Assembly (NCBI RefSeq): GCF_017591425.1
Contig: NW_024467101.1
Location: 10,676,918-10,740,917 of the forward strand
Direction of reading: 5' to 3'
Length of the DNA: 64,000 nucleotides
DNA from: Ochotona curzoniae
Taxonomy: Eukaryota > Chordata > Mammalia > Lagomorpha > Ochotonidae
This document shows positions 12,351 through 23,522 of the stretch, one piece after another. A program made the position numbers and the translations under genes. How positions within the stretch are numbered: position 1 is the stretch's first letter; every line of letters starts with the position of its first letter. Below the pieces are notes generated by a model. It was not told the DNA's origin, made no database searches, and was given only the letters and a program-made list of their open reading frames with translations.

Positions 12351-13356
12351 CTAGAATCAGAAAGCAAGATACACCATCTTAATGATAACAATCGTAGTCA
12401 CAGCAATCACTAGACATTTAGCCCCTGACCTAAGCCAGCCACTGGGCGCATATATATATAACATCACCCCCATCCTACAGAGTGGGAATCACTAACGGTG
12501 CCCTTGTAACAGGTAGAAGTGCTTGGATCTGGAGAGGCCAAACTAGGTCTTGCCCAAGGTGTCTCAGCCAGTCAGTGATGAAGTTGGGGGCACAAATCCT
12601 GTTCCTTTTTGCTCCAATGCCCATGCCACCAACTGCTGTGTTCCTCCTTGAGAAGACAAACATTCCAGTGCAGACATCAAAGCTTTCCCAGTGAGGGGGA
12701 TGAAGCCTGGCATTGAATTTTATGCATCATAAAAGTATGATAAGTATAATTAGTTATCAAATTATGTAATTATATACATATAATTTGATATGAGATATCA
12801 TGGGTCGGGGAGTTGAACACATGGACTTCACGTTGACCCTGTTCTGAAGACTCTGAGGACAGTGAATGAGTCTTAAGTGTGACAGGGATTTACTTCCTGG
12901 AGACATAAAAGAAGGCCTTGAAAAATAAAGTTGAGATTTCCTTTCCAGGACTGGACTTTGCCATGTGGCAACTCAAGAAAGAAATTTCAGGTAGGGAGGT
13001 TATAAAAGACCAGGACACAGACCATATGGAAATAGGAACCACATGCAGAGAAGAAAGGAAGGGACAGAATACACAAGGCCTAAATGTCAGTCTAAAAAGT
13101 CTATTCTGGAGTCCTGTGGAGCCAGTGAAGGGGGCAGCCACATGGTAAAGCATGGATTCCTTTGTCTGAAAGAGATTAGCTCAACTGTATGTCCCCTAGG
13201 TTCTGTACAATGACTGGGTAGGCTGGAGGAATAGCTGGAGCATTTGTGGGATTTGCTGAAAGTTCCTCAAGTGAGTGTGGGTGCTCCCTCTGGAAGCCGC
13301 TCAGACCCTGGGGCTCACCCCTGGAAGCTGCTCAGTTCCACTCGAGGTTAACTTAC
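12351..13356 (-). other. MYO18B: MYO18B intron, 1,006 bp
   Basis: A short intron between the micro-exon and the Ser-rich tail exon. It contains a MIR relic next to the tail exon (about 12425-12600) and an AT-rich patch near 12720-12800; otherwise it is unique sequence. Confidence 0.85.
12425..12600 (-). mobile_element. MIR relic next to the tail exon
   Basis: 'catcctacagagtgggaatc' and 'gtcttgcccaaggtgtctca' read as the complement of the MIR core. Confidence 0.5.
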
Positions 13357-13401
13357 ATCTCTTTTCTGCCGCCAGGGCCACAATCCACCGCCGTCTGGAC
13401 A
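13357..13401 (-). CDS. MYO18B: MYO18B 45-nt micro-exon
   Basis: This 45-nt exon receives two bases (AG) from the previous exon and passes on two bases (AT). The joined reading is SVQTAVDCGPGGRKEM, where the Ser and Met codons are split by the introns. It lies between CCCTTTAG and GTAAGT, an optimal donor. I located it by searching for the SVQTAVDCG...GRKEM segment I remember between the acidic rod end and the Ser-rich tail. Residues 'PG' replace 'SS' of the remembered human protein. Its length is a multiple of three, so skipping it would keep the frame. It is far too short for ORF-based detection. Confidence 0.9.
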
Positions 13402-13584
13402 CTAAAGGGAATCACAGGTTAGAGTCTGTTACATGGCCTGGGAAACAGGTTAACTGATGGCAGACAGACTTGGGTTTGTGCCCCACCTTCTACCTTTGCT
13501 GCTGTGTGCTATAGGGGAAGTTGCTTGCTTCCTCTGAGCCCTGCCTCCCTTTTTTAAAACTGGATGTCTGCCTCCAGATTTATG

Positions 13585-13890
13585 GGATAACCTTTTGTTT
13601 TTATTGGAAAGTCAGATTTAGAGAAAGAAGGAGAGACAGAGAGAGAGATCTGCCCACTGGTTTGCTCCACAAGTAGCCACAACGGCCAGAGCTGAGTTGA
13701 TCTGAAGCCAGGAGGCAGCAGCTTCCTTGGGGTCTTCCCAAGACTTTGGGCCATCCTCCACTGCTTTCACAGGTCATAAAGACGGAGCTGGATGGAGAGC
13801 GGAACAGCTAGGACACAAAACAGTGCCCATATGGGATCCCAGCACATGTAAGGCAAGGATTTAGCCACTGAGCCATTGAACCTGGCCCAT
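13585..13890 (-). mobile_element. Lagomorph C-type SINE, pika-like head
   Basis: Nearly complete antisense copy, from the 'tttttattggaaagtcagat' tail side to 'aaggatttagccactgagcc' at the head. The latter is the head variant that suggests pika. Confidence 0.88.
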
Positions 13891-14166
13891 GAGATGACCT
13901 TTGTGAATCGTTCAGCATGGTTCCCAAGCCAACAGATACTGCTAATTAGACAGCAGCAAACATTATAGTTACTCTAGTACAACTTGTACTACCTGTTATT
14001 AACAGCATCATTATCGTCCACATACAAGGCCTGTGCTTTATGTCCTTTGTGAGCCTAGCAATGTAGGAATGGGGCAGGGTGGCTTCCCACAGCATTGTGG
14101 GGAACTCGAAAATTAATTACAGCAGTAGCTATTCTTCAGGGAACGTTCTTTCCTTCAACAAATATG

Positions 14167-14167
<1 letters not shown>

Positions 14168-14213
<46 letters not shown>
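14168..14213. repeat. (CA)n microsatellite
   Basis: Perfect CA dinucleotide repeat of about 46 bp; likely length-polymorphic. Confidence 0.97.
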
Positions 14214-14215
<2 letters not shown>

Positions 14216-14504
14216 GTCTTCACAACAGAAACAAAACTACCTCTTATAAATGACCCTGTGGTGGGCAGAATAATGGCCCCTAAAGATGCCCATGTCCTGA
14301 TATCTAATTCCAAGGATATGCAATTTTTTTTTCTTAAATGGCACAAGATTTATAGAAACATAGTTACACTCATTCATTTACATTTGGAATAGTTCCTCTC
14401 ACACTGTGTCTGACTAAACACCAATATTTATTCAAACCTTGAGTCAAGAAAGTCTTTATCACCCCACAACTAATCAATGTACAGCTTGCTGCTAACTCTG
14501 TTTT

Positions 14505-14825
14505 TTAAAGTTTATTTTTATTTTATTTGAGAGAGATCAATGATAGATAGATAGATAGATAGATAGATAGCATTTGTTATTCCACTATCCAAATGCCTAC
14601 ATGTCCGAGCTGGGTCAGACCAAAGCCAGGAGTGTGGGATTCAATCCAGTTCCCTCATGCACGCTGCAGGGACCCAAGTACTTGAACTATCATTTGCTGC
14701 TTCCCAACATGCACTCACATTAGTAGGAAGCTGGATCAAGCCTGGGACTTGAACTGAGGCAATAATATAGGAAGAAGGCATCTCACAAAGTGGATTAACC
14801 TGCTGCACCATAGTGGCCACTTCAT
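14505..14825 (-). mobile_element. Lagomorph C-type SINE with (GATA)n
   Basis: Antisense copy with 'accaaagccaggagtgtggg', 'gacccaagtacttgaactat' and 'ggattaacctgctgcaccat'. Its A/T-rich tail region has expanded into (GATA)n. Confidence 0.8.
14541..14570. repeat. (GATA)n microsatellite
   Basis: About seven perfect GATA units within a SINE tail. Confidence 0.95.
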
Positions 14826-15601
14826 CTGTTAATTCTTATCTGTTGTATATCCTACAGACTCTGTAAGTGTGAATCCCCATGAGTGGATGCAACATTCAGA
14901 TCCGTGCCTTCTGAAAGGGCTTCTGCTTGCATCACTGGGAACCCATTCACTTCATGGTGACCTTGTGCACTGGACATCTTCCCATTACACTTCCACTTTG
15001 CTTCATGCTCATTCTCCATCCCGTTGCCCATTTGGACTCTGATGTACAAGGCCCATACCAATGGACTCTCTGCCCCTCACGGCTTCCCCTTGTGTCCAGC
15101 CAAAGCAGAACTCAGTTGACAGTTGCAGGATACAGGCCAAGCAGGAGCAAGAGTATTCACTGTGAATTCCTCTCTGTGCATCTCCTTGTGCTGGGACTGT
15201 CCCGCAAAGGCCACAGCTCTTTGTGCCAGACAACCCTCTCTACTCAGTCCTTTCATCTTTGTCTCCCTTTTCTCCCTCTCTCTTCTTCCATATCTCCCTG
15301 CCCACTCTCCCTTTTCCTCTCTCATTCCTTATGCCAGCCTCTCTCCCTGGGTTCTGGTGATAATTCCTTCTCCTTCTACCTTCTAAGTTGCAGGACAGTT
15401 ATTACTCTCAGTTGTTCCTAGCTTCTTGTTGCTGTACCACTCATCGGGGCTTCTTTACACCTCACCCACACCTTCACTTCCAATCTCCCCCTTTTAAACT
15501 GTCTTCATCTGAAGCTTGCTTTCCAGGTCATCCAACCAATCTCAGTGTGGGTTTCCACCTACATCGGAAGACCAGAGTTTTCCAAGCCAATGTATGACAC
15601 A

Positions 15602-15637
15602 TCATTACGATCATCATGATCATCATCATCATCATCA
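15602..15637. repeat. (CAT)n microsatellite
   Basis: Nearly perfect trinucleotide run followed by a short CAG run. Confidence 0.9.
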
Positions 15638-16084
15638 GTGCAGCAGCAGCAGGCCTGACCCATCAGAAATGGTGAAGAATCTGAAGAATAAGTCTTGCAA
15701 GAACAAAAGCTTACATGTAGTCATGATAAGCTCCTCTTAAGCAAATCACTGTGAGAAAGAACCAGGCATGAGAACAAATAAAAATATGTGGGCATGCATG
15801 CTAATTAATCCCACATTTTAAAGCACCTGTGCACTGACTGCTTCTGCCTATAGACTTGAATTTGAGGCAGGACTCCTGAGTCAGAAGTCAATATCAGCCA
15901 GGTGGTTGGTCATTTTGTCTGATGACAAAATACTGTCTAGACCAAGGGTGATGACCAGCGTGGGCCACATATTCCCTGCCATGTGTGTGTGTTGATGGAG
16001 GGGAGGCTCAGCAAAACAGAGTACGTTTACAATAAAGAGAATGGATTGAGAATGTCTAAGAACTACAACCTGCACTTTTAAAAA

Positions 16085-16325
16085 AGAATAATTGATTTGA
16101 AAGGAAGACAAAGAGAGAGGGAGACTTTCCATTCACTGGTCCATCCCGCAAATGGACACAATGTCTAGGGTTGTGCCAGGCTGGAGCAAACAGCCCAGAA
16201 TTCCCTTGGGGTCATTTCCAAATTACCGGCAGAAGTCCAAGTCTTTGGGCCACAATCTACTGCCTTCGTGGGTAGATTAGCAGGAAGAAAGATCAGAAGA
16301 AAATCAGCCAGAACTAGAGTAGCAA
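16085..16325 (-). mobile_element. Lagomorph C-type SINE
   Basis: Antisense copy with 'ttccattcactggtccatcc' and 'ctttgggccacaatctactg'; the head is lost. Confidence 0.75.
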
Positions 16326-16659
16326 ACAGACATTCAACAATAGTCTCTTCTCTCACCTTGGTGCATGTAGTTGCTTTTTTTTTTTCTTTAAAAGAACTTT
16401 TGGCAGTGATTTTTAAACAGGGGGGGTAGATGGTGAGCATGATAATTGATTAGATGTCTTCAGGTGTATTTCTTTAAGGAGAGTCTCTGCCAGACAACTC
16501 CAGTCTAAATGCAAATATGACCTGGAAAAAAAAAAGCACCCAAACTCCTTGGCCCCTGTTCATCACAACAGACTCCAAGTTCAGCCTCAGAACATGCCCG
16601 TTACTGGGCAGAGATCAGGGAGCTTTGACATGACGGCAGATCTTGGGTCCTAGAATCCT

Positions 16660-16765
16660 GGCTGATTGGGGCCAGCCTGAAAAATCTGGGCCCAGATCTT
16701 TCTATGTGTCCTACTTGTCCTATTGCAGCCTCATTTTAGTCAGGATGCATATTGGAAAGTGTCCA
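16660..16765 (+). mobile_element. MER20-like fragment
   Basis: 'ctgggcccagatctttctat' and 'gtcctacttgtcctattgca' resemble the centre of MER20. Weak match. Confidence 0.4.
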
Positions 16766-16974
16766 ACTTAACACTTGACTAGGCGACACAGCACTCTGCC
16801 AGAACATTTGTTTCAGATTGGGGCCAGCTGAGGAGGAATTGATGTACTCTCAGCATACCCAAGAGTCAGAGGTCATCCACTGACCTCTCTGCAGCCCACC
16901 AAAATCCCCCTCCAGCCAAAGCGACAGACAGAGCAGCTGCACACCCTGAGCCGGGAATAGATGGGGATCGTCTG

Positions 16975-17240
16975 TCAGCTAACGCCTCCCTCCCTCCCCT
17001 GTGAGTAATGAGTATGCTTCAAGCCCCAGGGACCAGCTTCAGGCATTTCTCCATTAATCTAAGAAGGCTGCCGCCAGAGTCTGAGTTACAATACAGGGCC
17101 TTACTGCAGGAGGGCACGTGTCTAAATGCTACCTCACAGGCCACCTGTCTTTCTGAGCACGTAGCCACTGTTTCGAGCCTGGAAGGCCTGTTACGCTCAG
17201 ATCTAATTCCCAACATGGGAAAATGTGACTTTTTATAATT
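16975..17240. promoter_or_regulatory. Possible conserved block
   Basis: Unique sequence with 'ttctccattaatctaagaag' and a non-repetitive character between SINEs. Weak inference. Confidence 0.15.
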
Positions 17241-17539
17241 TGAACAAGTCTCTCCCAGAACCTCACCTGCAGTTATAGCATCTCTCTCCCTCTTCTTCTC
17301 TCTCTCCTCCCCACCTGGGGTGGGTTTGAATCCTAATTGAGAACTCAGTTTGAAGAAGCACCCCAGACCAATCCCTCAGGCTCCAATCCAAACTTCTCAC
17401 TCCTAGTAATGAAATAATTACAAGAAAAGTGTAGTGTGGAGCTGCCAGCACAAGGAAGAAACCAATGTGGCATTGGGATTGGAGGTGGAAAATATGCTCT
17501 TGACAGTGGACTTAAAACTTAACAATACATGTCTACTTT

Positions 17540-17870
17540 GTTTTTTAAAGAAAGATTTACTTGTTTTTATTGGGAAAGCAGATTTACAGAGAGTAGGAGA
17601 TACAGAGAGAAAGATCTTCTGTCTTTACTCCCAAGTGGCTGCAATAGCTGGAGCTGAGCTGAGCCCAAATCAGGAGTCTCTTCTGGGTCTCCCATGTGTG
17701 TGCAGGGTCCCAAGGTTTTAGGCCATCTTCTACTGCTTTCCCAGGCAATAATCAGGGAGCTGGATGGGGAGTGGAGCAGCTAGGACATGAACTGGTGCCC
17801 ATATGGGATTTCAGTGCATACAAAGTGAGGATTTAGCCACTGAGCCATTGCGCCAGACCCATGTGTCTAC
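17540..17870 (-). mobile_element. Lagomorph C-type SINE, pika-like head
   Basis: Full-length antisense copy: 'gaaagatttacttgttttta', then 'ttaggccatcttctactgct', then 'gaggatttagccactgagcc'. Confidence 0.88.
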
Positions 17871-18599
17871 TTTTTAATTGGTGATGACCAAGTTGATCAT
17901 GGCATGATCTAACATGCTTTGTACCATGGCAATTCTTTGAAATGAGTTAAGATATCTTGGTGGTTAATTTGTTCCCTGTTTTCTCAGACTTGTGATGTTA
18001 TGAAGGTCTGTGCTGGGTGTTAACTCCAAGTTGCAAGGAGGCACACACACGACCCTGCTCTGCTGAGACTTAGGACATGCTAAGAACCATCCCAGGGGTC
18101 ATGGACCGTTACTGAGAAGATCCCACAGTTAGGTGATCGCCCTATTGCCACTGCCTTGAAATCTTTCATTTCTGACCAAAGAGCTCTTCCTTTTCCTGTC
18201 CTCCCTGGAGTCTACCAAGAAGGCAACCACTCCTGTCTGGGGTTCTTTGTTCACTTTAACAGATTGAGGTTGGGTGTGTCTGTGGGCAGTTTTGTGGGCC
18301 ATTTCCAGAGGACAAGAAAGATGGGAGGGTGGGGTGAAGAGAGAGCCACTGTTCCCTCATTGGCCTGCCTTGGAGATCCTAGTCTTCTCTCACTTTCTAG
18401 AACATACCTCTTTCTGCCTTAACTCATGTTTCCCCACATCTTCCTTCTCATTCGAGTCCTCTTTCCACTTAGTCTGAAAGAGGGTATGTCTACCTACCTA
18501 CTGTTCATTATGTCACTGTGTTCTCTGCCTCTATAACTCTTGCATTTTCTTAGTGTTCATTTTCTTTATGGACATGGATATACACTTGAATGTGCATGT

Positions 18600-18632
18600 A
18601 CACACACACATACACACACATACACACACATG
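18600..18632. repeat. (CA)n-type repeat, interrupted
   Basis: ACACACAT-type repeat of about 30 bp. Confidence 0.9.
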
Positions 18633-18794
18633 CTTCTATCAGAATGCAACTTCCATGCGAGCAGAAGCCCTGCTGACACCTCTCCCTGTTCCCAGCAATT
18701 GTACACACACAGCAGTGCAGGCCTGAATGTTGACTTCTGCCTGACTTTGGGTAAGCAATCTCTTTACTGGTAATGAAGAATGACAATGAGGAGT

Positions 18795-18890
18795 GAATGG
18801 AAAGATACAAGTACCTAACATAGTGTCTGGCATGGAACAAGGGCCAGGAAAGACTTTATCAAATGAATGAATGAATGAATGAATGAATGC
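18795..18890 (+). mobile_element. L2-type 3' tail with (ATGA)n
   Basis: 'acatagtgtctggcatggaa' followed by (ATGA)n at 18862-18889, the usual L2 terminal structure. Confidence 0.55.
18862..18889. repeat. (ATGA)n microsatellite
   Basis: Seven perfect units ending an L2-type tail. Confidence 0.93.
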
Positions 18891-18929
18891 AGTAGATAAT
18901 TGTTGAATACCTGTGATTTATAAGCCATG

Positions 18930-19035
18930 GTTCTAGGTCATCCTGTTGTTTCATTTAGTAATGTCTAACCCCTCTTAGCAATGAAATGACTAACACTCAG
19001 AGAGGTGAATCAACTCGGTCAAGAGCATGCAGAAA
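18930..19035 (-). mobile_element. MIR relic
   Basis: 'aacactcagagaggtgaatc' and 'gtcaagagcatgcagaaat' resemble antisense MIR. Confidence 0.4.
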
Positions 19036-19489
19036 TTTGCCATGGGATTCCTAACTGGAAATCAATTTGGTTGAAATGGAGACCCCATGCCCTTCATGGT
19101 CTTCCCCATAGCCAACCACAGTAACCCTACACCTTGCATGGTGTATTGCTGGGTACAGGAGGCATTCCTTAACTAATTCCTTATGAACTAGTCACTTCAT
19201 ACCCTCACAACAGCAGTGCCACACACAGGTGAGCTCCCTTTCAACACTGGGAATGATGAGGCAGGTGCTGCATGGAAACCAGTGGTCCAGTCCAGGAAAA
19301 GTTATTAGAAGGCATGAGGGAGACCAACTGTAAGGCACTAGAGACAGGACCATGGAAAGATGGACACAAAGCTGGCATATACAAAACTGAGACTGGGGGA
19401 TCAAAACAGACAATGTGTTTTATCACCAGGAACGCAGAGAGAGCCTGAGATTTTAAGAAGATGTTGGGGATATAGGGCAATTGTGCAAG

Positions 19490-19734
19490 AGTTAAAGTGC
19501 TGGTTGAGATACCCATGTCTCATTTAGTGCCTCATTGGAACTGTGGCTTTGCGTTCCATTCCAACTTTATACTAAGTCAGATGCTGGAAGGCTGGTAGGT
19601 AGTGATTCAAGTACTTGGGTCCTGGTACCCACCTAAGGACCTAGACTTAATTCCAGATCCCTGGATCCAGCTTGGCCTAGCCCTAGCTATTGCAAACATT
19701 TGGGTAGTAATCCAGGAAAAGTTTGTGTTCTCTC

Positions 19735-19792
<58 letters not shown>

Positions 19793-19830
19793 GTCTCTCT
19801 TTATCAATAACAGATTTTTACAAAAAGATG
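19490..19830 (+). mobile_element. Lagomorph C-type SINE with long CT tract
   Basis: Sense copy with 'agatgctggaaggctggtag', 'cttgggtcctggtacccacc' and 'gcctagccctagctattgca', followed by an expanded CT tract of about 60 bp. Confidence 0.82.
19741..19800. repeat. (CT)n microsatellite
   Basis: About 48 bp of perfect CT followed by GTCTGTCTCTCT, in a SINE tail. Confidence 0.96.
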
Positions 19831-20174
19831 AGGGGAAAGCCCAATTAAGACTGAAAAGGATTCCCCCCCACCAGAGCAGACTAGAGAGATGTCCTATTGA
19901 TGATCTCACCACCCAGCCATCATCCTGCCTCTAAACCATATTTCACTTCCCCACACATCTAACAAGAAATCTTGACCTGGTCTCTTATCAAAATTTTCAC
20001 TTGCTTGCTACTGGCACCTCCAACTATGATCCTTATACCTCTTTCCAAGTTTTTTTTTTTAATCTTCTATTGTTTATTAGAAAAACCATCTTTTGCGACA
20101 CAAGTACAAATGGTTCAAAAATTTTTCTTGTTTGGCAAGGCATCCCAGTATCCATCAGTCACACATTTCCATTT

Positions 20175-20505
20175 TTTAGATATACTTATTTTTATTGGAA
20201 AGGCAGATTTACAAAGAGAAGGAGAGACAAAGAGAGAGATCTTCTTTTTACTGGTTCACTGCCGAAATATCTGTAACAACCAGAACTGAGCTATTCTGAA
20301 GCCAGAAGCCAGGAGCCAAGAACTTCTGGGTTTTCCATGTGGGTGCAGTGTCCCAAGGCTTTGGGCCATCCTCTACTGCCTTCCCAGGCCATACACAGGG
20401 GGCTGGATGGGAAGTGGAGCAGCAGGGACATGACCAGGGCCCACATGAGATGCCAGAACTTGCAGGCAGCAGATTGGCCTGTTGAGCCATCACGTAGATC
20501 CCTGT
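20175..20505 (-). mobile_element. Lagomorph C-type SINE
   Basis: Antisense copy from 'cttatttttattggaaaggc' through 'ctttgggccatcctctactg' to 'cctgttgagccatcacg'. Confidence 0.86.
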
Positions 20506-20824
20506 TCATTTTCATTTTGACTGAAGCCAATGCTGCCTTGTTCTATTAATGGACAAACCAGTTGTGTGGACAGGGGTTTTTAATTACTGGGGTGAGTTGT
20601 CATGACACCAGAAGAACAAGAGAAGAGGGCAGCAGAAAGGAGGTGGGGGTGTCTAAGCAGATTCGTGAGCTAGGAAGTGGCTACACCATTAGTATTTGCT
20701 ACTTTACCAGCTGTATGGCAGCTGAGCAAATGAACAGGGAAGGGAAGAAATATTCAGAGCATGCATGGGAGCCACTTGAGCATGAACAAAGGAAAGAAAA
20801 AACGTTTTTAGTTAAAGCCCTTGA

Positions 20825-21035
20825 GGCAGGCATTATGGCATAGTGGGATCTCATATTAGTGCCAGTGCACGTCCTGGCTTCTTTCCTCTGATTCAGTTCC
20901 CTGGTGTTTGTCACCCAAGTAAGAGACCCAGTTGAAATGCCTGGCTCCTGATATTGGCCTGGTCCAGTCCTGGCCATTGAGGCCAACTGGCAAGTGAACC
21001 AGGAGATGAAAGAGCTGTCTCTTGGGAACGTGATG
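20825..21035 (+). mobile_element. Lagomorph C-type SINE
   Basis: Sense copy beginning 'ggcaggcattatggcatagt' with 'ctggctcctgatattggcct' and 'gccaactggcaagtgaacca'. The 3' end is eroded. Confidence 0.8.
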
Positions 21036-21638
21036 CTTTGATCATCTGCAAGGGACAGCCTCGCAGACTGTGCAAGGGACATCTTCAAGCGACAATCTCA
21101 TGGACCCATGTGCCCATCTAGGACACGTTGAGCTTCCTGCAGGTGAGCAGCCTTCCCAAGGCCTGTGGCAATTGACTATCAGTCTTCTAACCACCTTGCA
21201 TCCTTGTTTCTAACGCAATGTTCATTGTTTGGTGGAAGCTTACATGTATTCGCACTTCTACAGTCTAGCTCTGTTCTAAGTAATGTTCATCCACAGAACA
21301 TCTAACAGCCCCAGAGGTGAATAGTAGGCTGCACATTAAAAACTTCCAATCTGTAGATCAAAGGTGGTTGATTCTTGGCCATTTCCTGTGGTTTCTCCTA
21401 ATAGGATTTTGTCTGCTTTACAGGTAAGGGAATAAGACCTGGATCAGATATGCAACTTGCCCAGCCACATGGGTGTGGCGAACCAGGCCAGAGGGTTTCC
21501 ATGTAATGAGGTGTCAGCACCAGTGCAGTAGCATTCCACATTCCAAGCAAGCCAGTGACCCTCCAGCTCCTCAGTGTCCTTGGATCCCCAATAGCTCCAC
21601 CAAGCTGTGCCCAACCCTGCTGGTCCCTTGCAGGGTAC

Positions 21639-21769
21639 CTCTCAGTGTCACTGTCGCTCGAAGCCACTTCTTCCAAGGCTGCCTGGAGGTCAGCAATCCT
21701 CCGGATGGACGTCTCCAGGTCTGTCTGCAGGGTCTGCCTCACGGCCGCCAGCTCCTCCACATACTTCTC
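21639..21769 (-). CDS. MYO18B: MYO18B exon ending the coiled coil
   Basis: This exon is 131 nt, entering at phase 0 and leaving with the two bases AG of a split Ser codon. It encodes EKYVEELAAVRQTLQTDLE, then TSIRRIADLQAALEEVASS, then the acidic end DSDTE. The acceptor is TATCCAG. The donor is GAG|GTACCC, lacking the usual A at +4 and G at +5, so the 5' splice site is weak. The frame nevertheless demands this junction, because AG joins to T in the 45-nt exon to give Ser and the expected SVQTAVDCG. The heptads stop at the SSDSDTE acidic stretch, which marks the rod-to-tail transition. Confidence 0.94.
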
Positions 21770-22559
21770 CTGGATACAGAGAGCCATAGCAGAAGTCAAC
21801 TAAGGCAAGAGCTCAACTCACCCACACGTTCGTACATGTTCACCAGCACCTGTCACCTGCAGGACTCTCCTTCAGGGGCTTGGTCTGCAGCTGGAATTAT
21901 TGGACTCTTAGGGGATTCACGTTTTGTATAGGATAGGGTGGGTGCTTTGCCTTGGAGCCCTTGGGTTGTGAGCAGGGATACAGCAATTGCTGCATCCAGG
22001 GTATAGACCCCAGAGCTAGGCTCTGAAACAGCAATGCCATGTGGCCGGGATAAACATGGAATGGATTAGGGAATGTCCATATGGAGAATAATCCCAGAGG
22101 ATGATTTCTGAATCTGAGCCCAGGGACTGGATCTGGGGTGGCAGGTTGGCAAGAGAGCAGAACAAAGACAAGCTTCTTCCAATTTGGTCACCCAGATGCC
22201 TCTACGTTTCCATCCTCAGAGGGCAGCAAAGACAAAGATGACACACATACACACATGATGGGAATTGATGGAATGTTTTCTGGAGCCAGTAAACATGTGG
22301 GTTACTATACAGGTTCATGCCATGACAGTCCTGACAGGTGAGTTACAATCACTGTTCCCATTTCACAGATGTAGGACAAGCAGAATCATAAAGGGCATAC
22401 TGGCACGCGAGTATTGTGGCCCCGACTCATTCTCAGTGTTCATTCTCATTGTCCAGGGCTGTTAGGAAAAGCTTTTGGTTTCTATTGGCCCATCCATTTC
22501 ACTCCCCGCCTCACCCCGCTCCTTTAGCATGAGAACTGTTAACAGAAAGTGAGTTGTCA

Positions 22560-22730
22560 CCCCTGGAGTCAACCGGCAATGTCTAGACACGTCTCTGGTT
22601 GTCTCCACTCAGGGCTGGGGTTGGGGCAAAGGCCAGAGATGCTGGTCAACACTCTACAAGGCACAGTACAAGCTACCCCACATACTATGTGACCAAATGT
22701 CAATAGCGCTGAGCCTGAAGCCCTAGGCGA
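22560..22730 (-). mobile_element. MER20-like element
   Basis: 'ggcaatgtctagacacgtct' and 'tctggttgtctccactcagg' match the MER20 'aatgtctggagacatttttggttgtc' block, opposite in orientation to the copy at 6446. Confidence 0.5.
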
Positions 22731-23184
22731 CACCAAGAATCCAGTCCTTCTCAGGCTGATAAACCAAACAGCAAAGCACAGCCCTGCATGTGAAGATGGG
22801 TGGAGCAGAACTACTGACCGACAGAGAAGCTGAAAGCTGTACCCAGCAACTGGCAAGGTTTAAAAACAAGGCATATTCTCTTGATGCTGTTAGAATGTCA
22901 GATGGAAGGGTGATGGCAAGCAGAAGGAAGCAGAGATCCATTTTGCACCCAAATCTATGCAGGTAATAGGCACAGCCATGCTTGCAGAATCCACTTGAAG
23001 AGCATGGGATATTTACAAACGGGGCCGATTGGGCTCATGGATGGGATTTTTCCATTACACTGCTGTAATGATGTGGAGGGAGTGGGATGTTTTCTGAAGG
23101 AGCACACACATACACACTGACTGATGGATGGAGGGTGGATGTGAGGATTTAGGAGATGGCATGAGGGTTCTTTTCTGCTACCTT

Positions 23185-23264
23185 CTCAGGAGCATTAGCA
23201 GAGAGCTGGGTGGGAAGTGGAGCAGCCAGGACACAAACAGGTACCCAAATGGGACGTTGGCACT
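23185..23264 (-). mobile_element. Lagomorph SINE fragment (antisense)
   Basis: Short piece 'gtggagcagccaggacacaa' with 'gtacccaaatgggacgttgg', in the antisense orientation. It abuts a sense copy. Confidence 0.55.
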
Positions 23265-23450
23265 GCTGGCAGAAAACTACCCACATGCTTGGGTTCCTGC
23301 CACCCTGGATCCTGGCTTCCCCCGGCCCAGCTCTGGCCATGACAGCCATCTGGGAAATAAACCAGCAGATGGAAGGTTCTCTCTCTCTCTCTCTCTTTCT
23401 TTCTGTGATTCTGTTTATCCCTCTGTAATGCTACCCTTCAAGTAAACTGA
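23265..23450 (+). mobile_element. Lagomorph C-type SINE fragment (sense)
   Basis: Contains 'cttgggttcctgccaccctg', 'ggcccagctctggccatgac' and 'aaaccagcagatggaaggtt', followed by a CT run and 'cttcaagtaaac'. Confidence 0.75.
23375..23404. repeat. (CT)n microsatellite
   Basis: CT run in a SINE tail. Confidence 0.9.
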
Positions 23451-23499
23451 GCAAGTTTTGTTTTTATTGCTGTTGTTTTTATTTTTGTTTTTGTTTTGT

Positions 23500-23522
23500 T
23501 TTCTTTCTTTCTTTCTTTCTTT
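23500..23522. repeat. (CTTT)n microsatellite
   Basis: Short tetranucleotide run after a T-rich stretch. Confidence 0.88.

Larger units (their letters stand above)
13402..21638 (-). other. MYO18B: MYO18B intron, 8,237 bp
   Basis: Contains SINEs at 13585, 14505, 16085, 17540, 19490, 20175 and 20825, CA, GATA, CAT and CT microsatellites, an L2 tail with (ATGA)n and a possible conserved block at 16975-17240. The acidic/Ser end of the upstream exon joins the micro-exon without loss of frame. Confidence 0.85.

Noticed and set aside
19741..19800. Arg/Glu-repeat and Leu/Ser-repeat proteins across the CT tract
   Set aside because: Microsatellite translation on both strands within a SINE tail.
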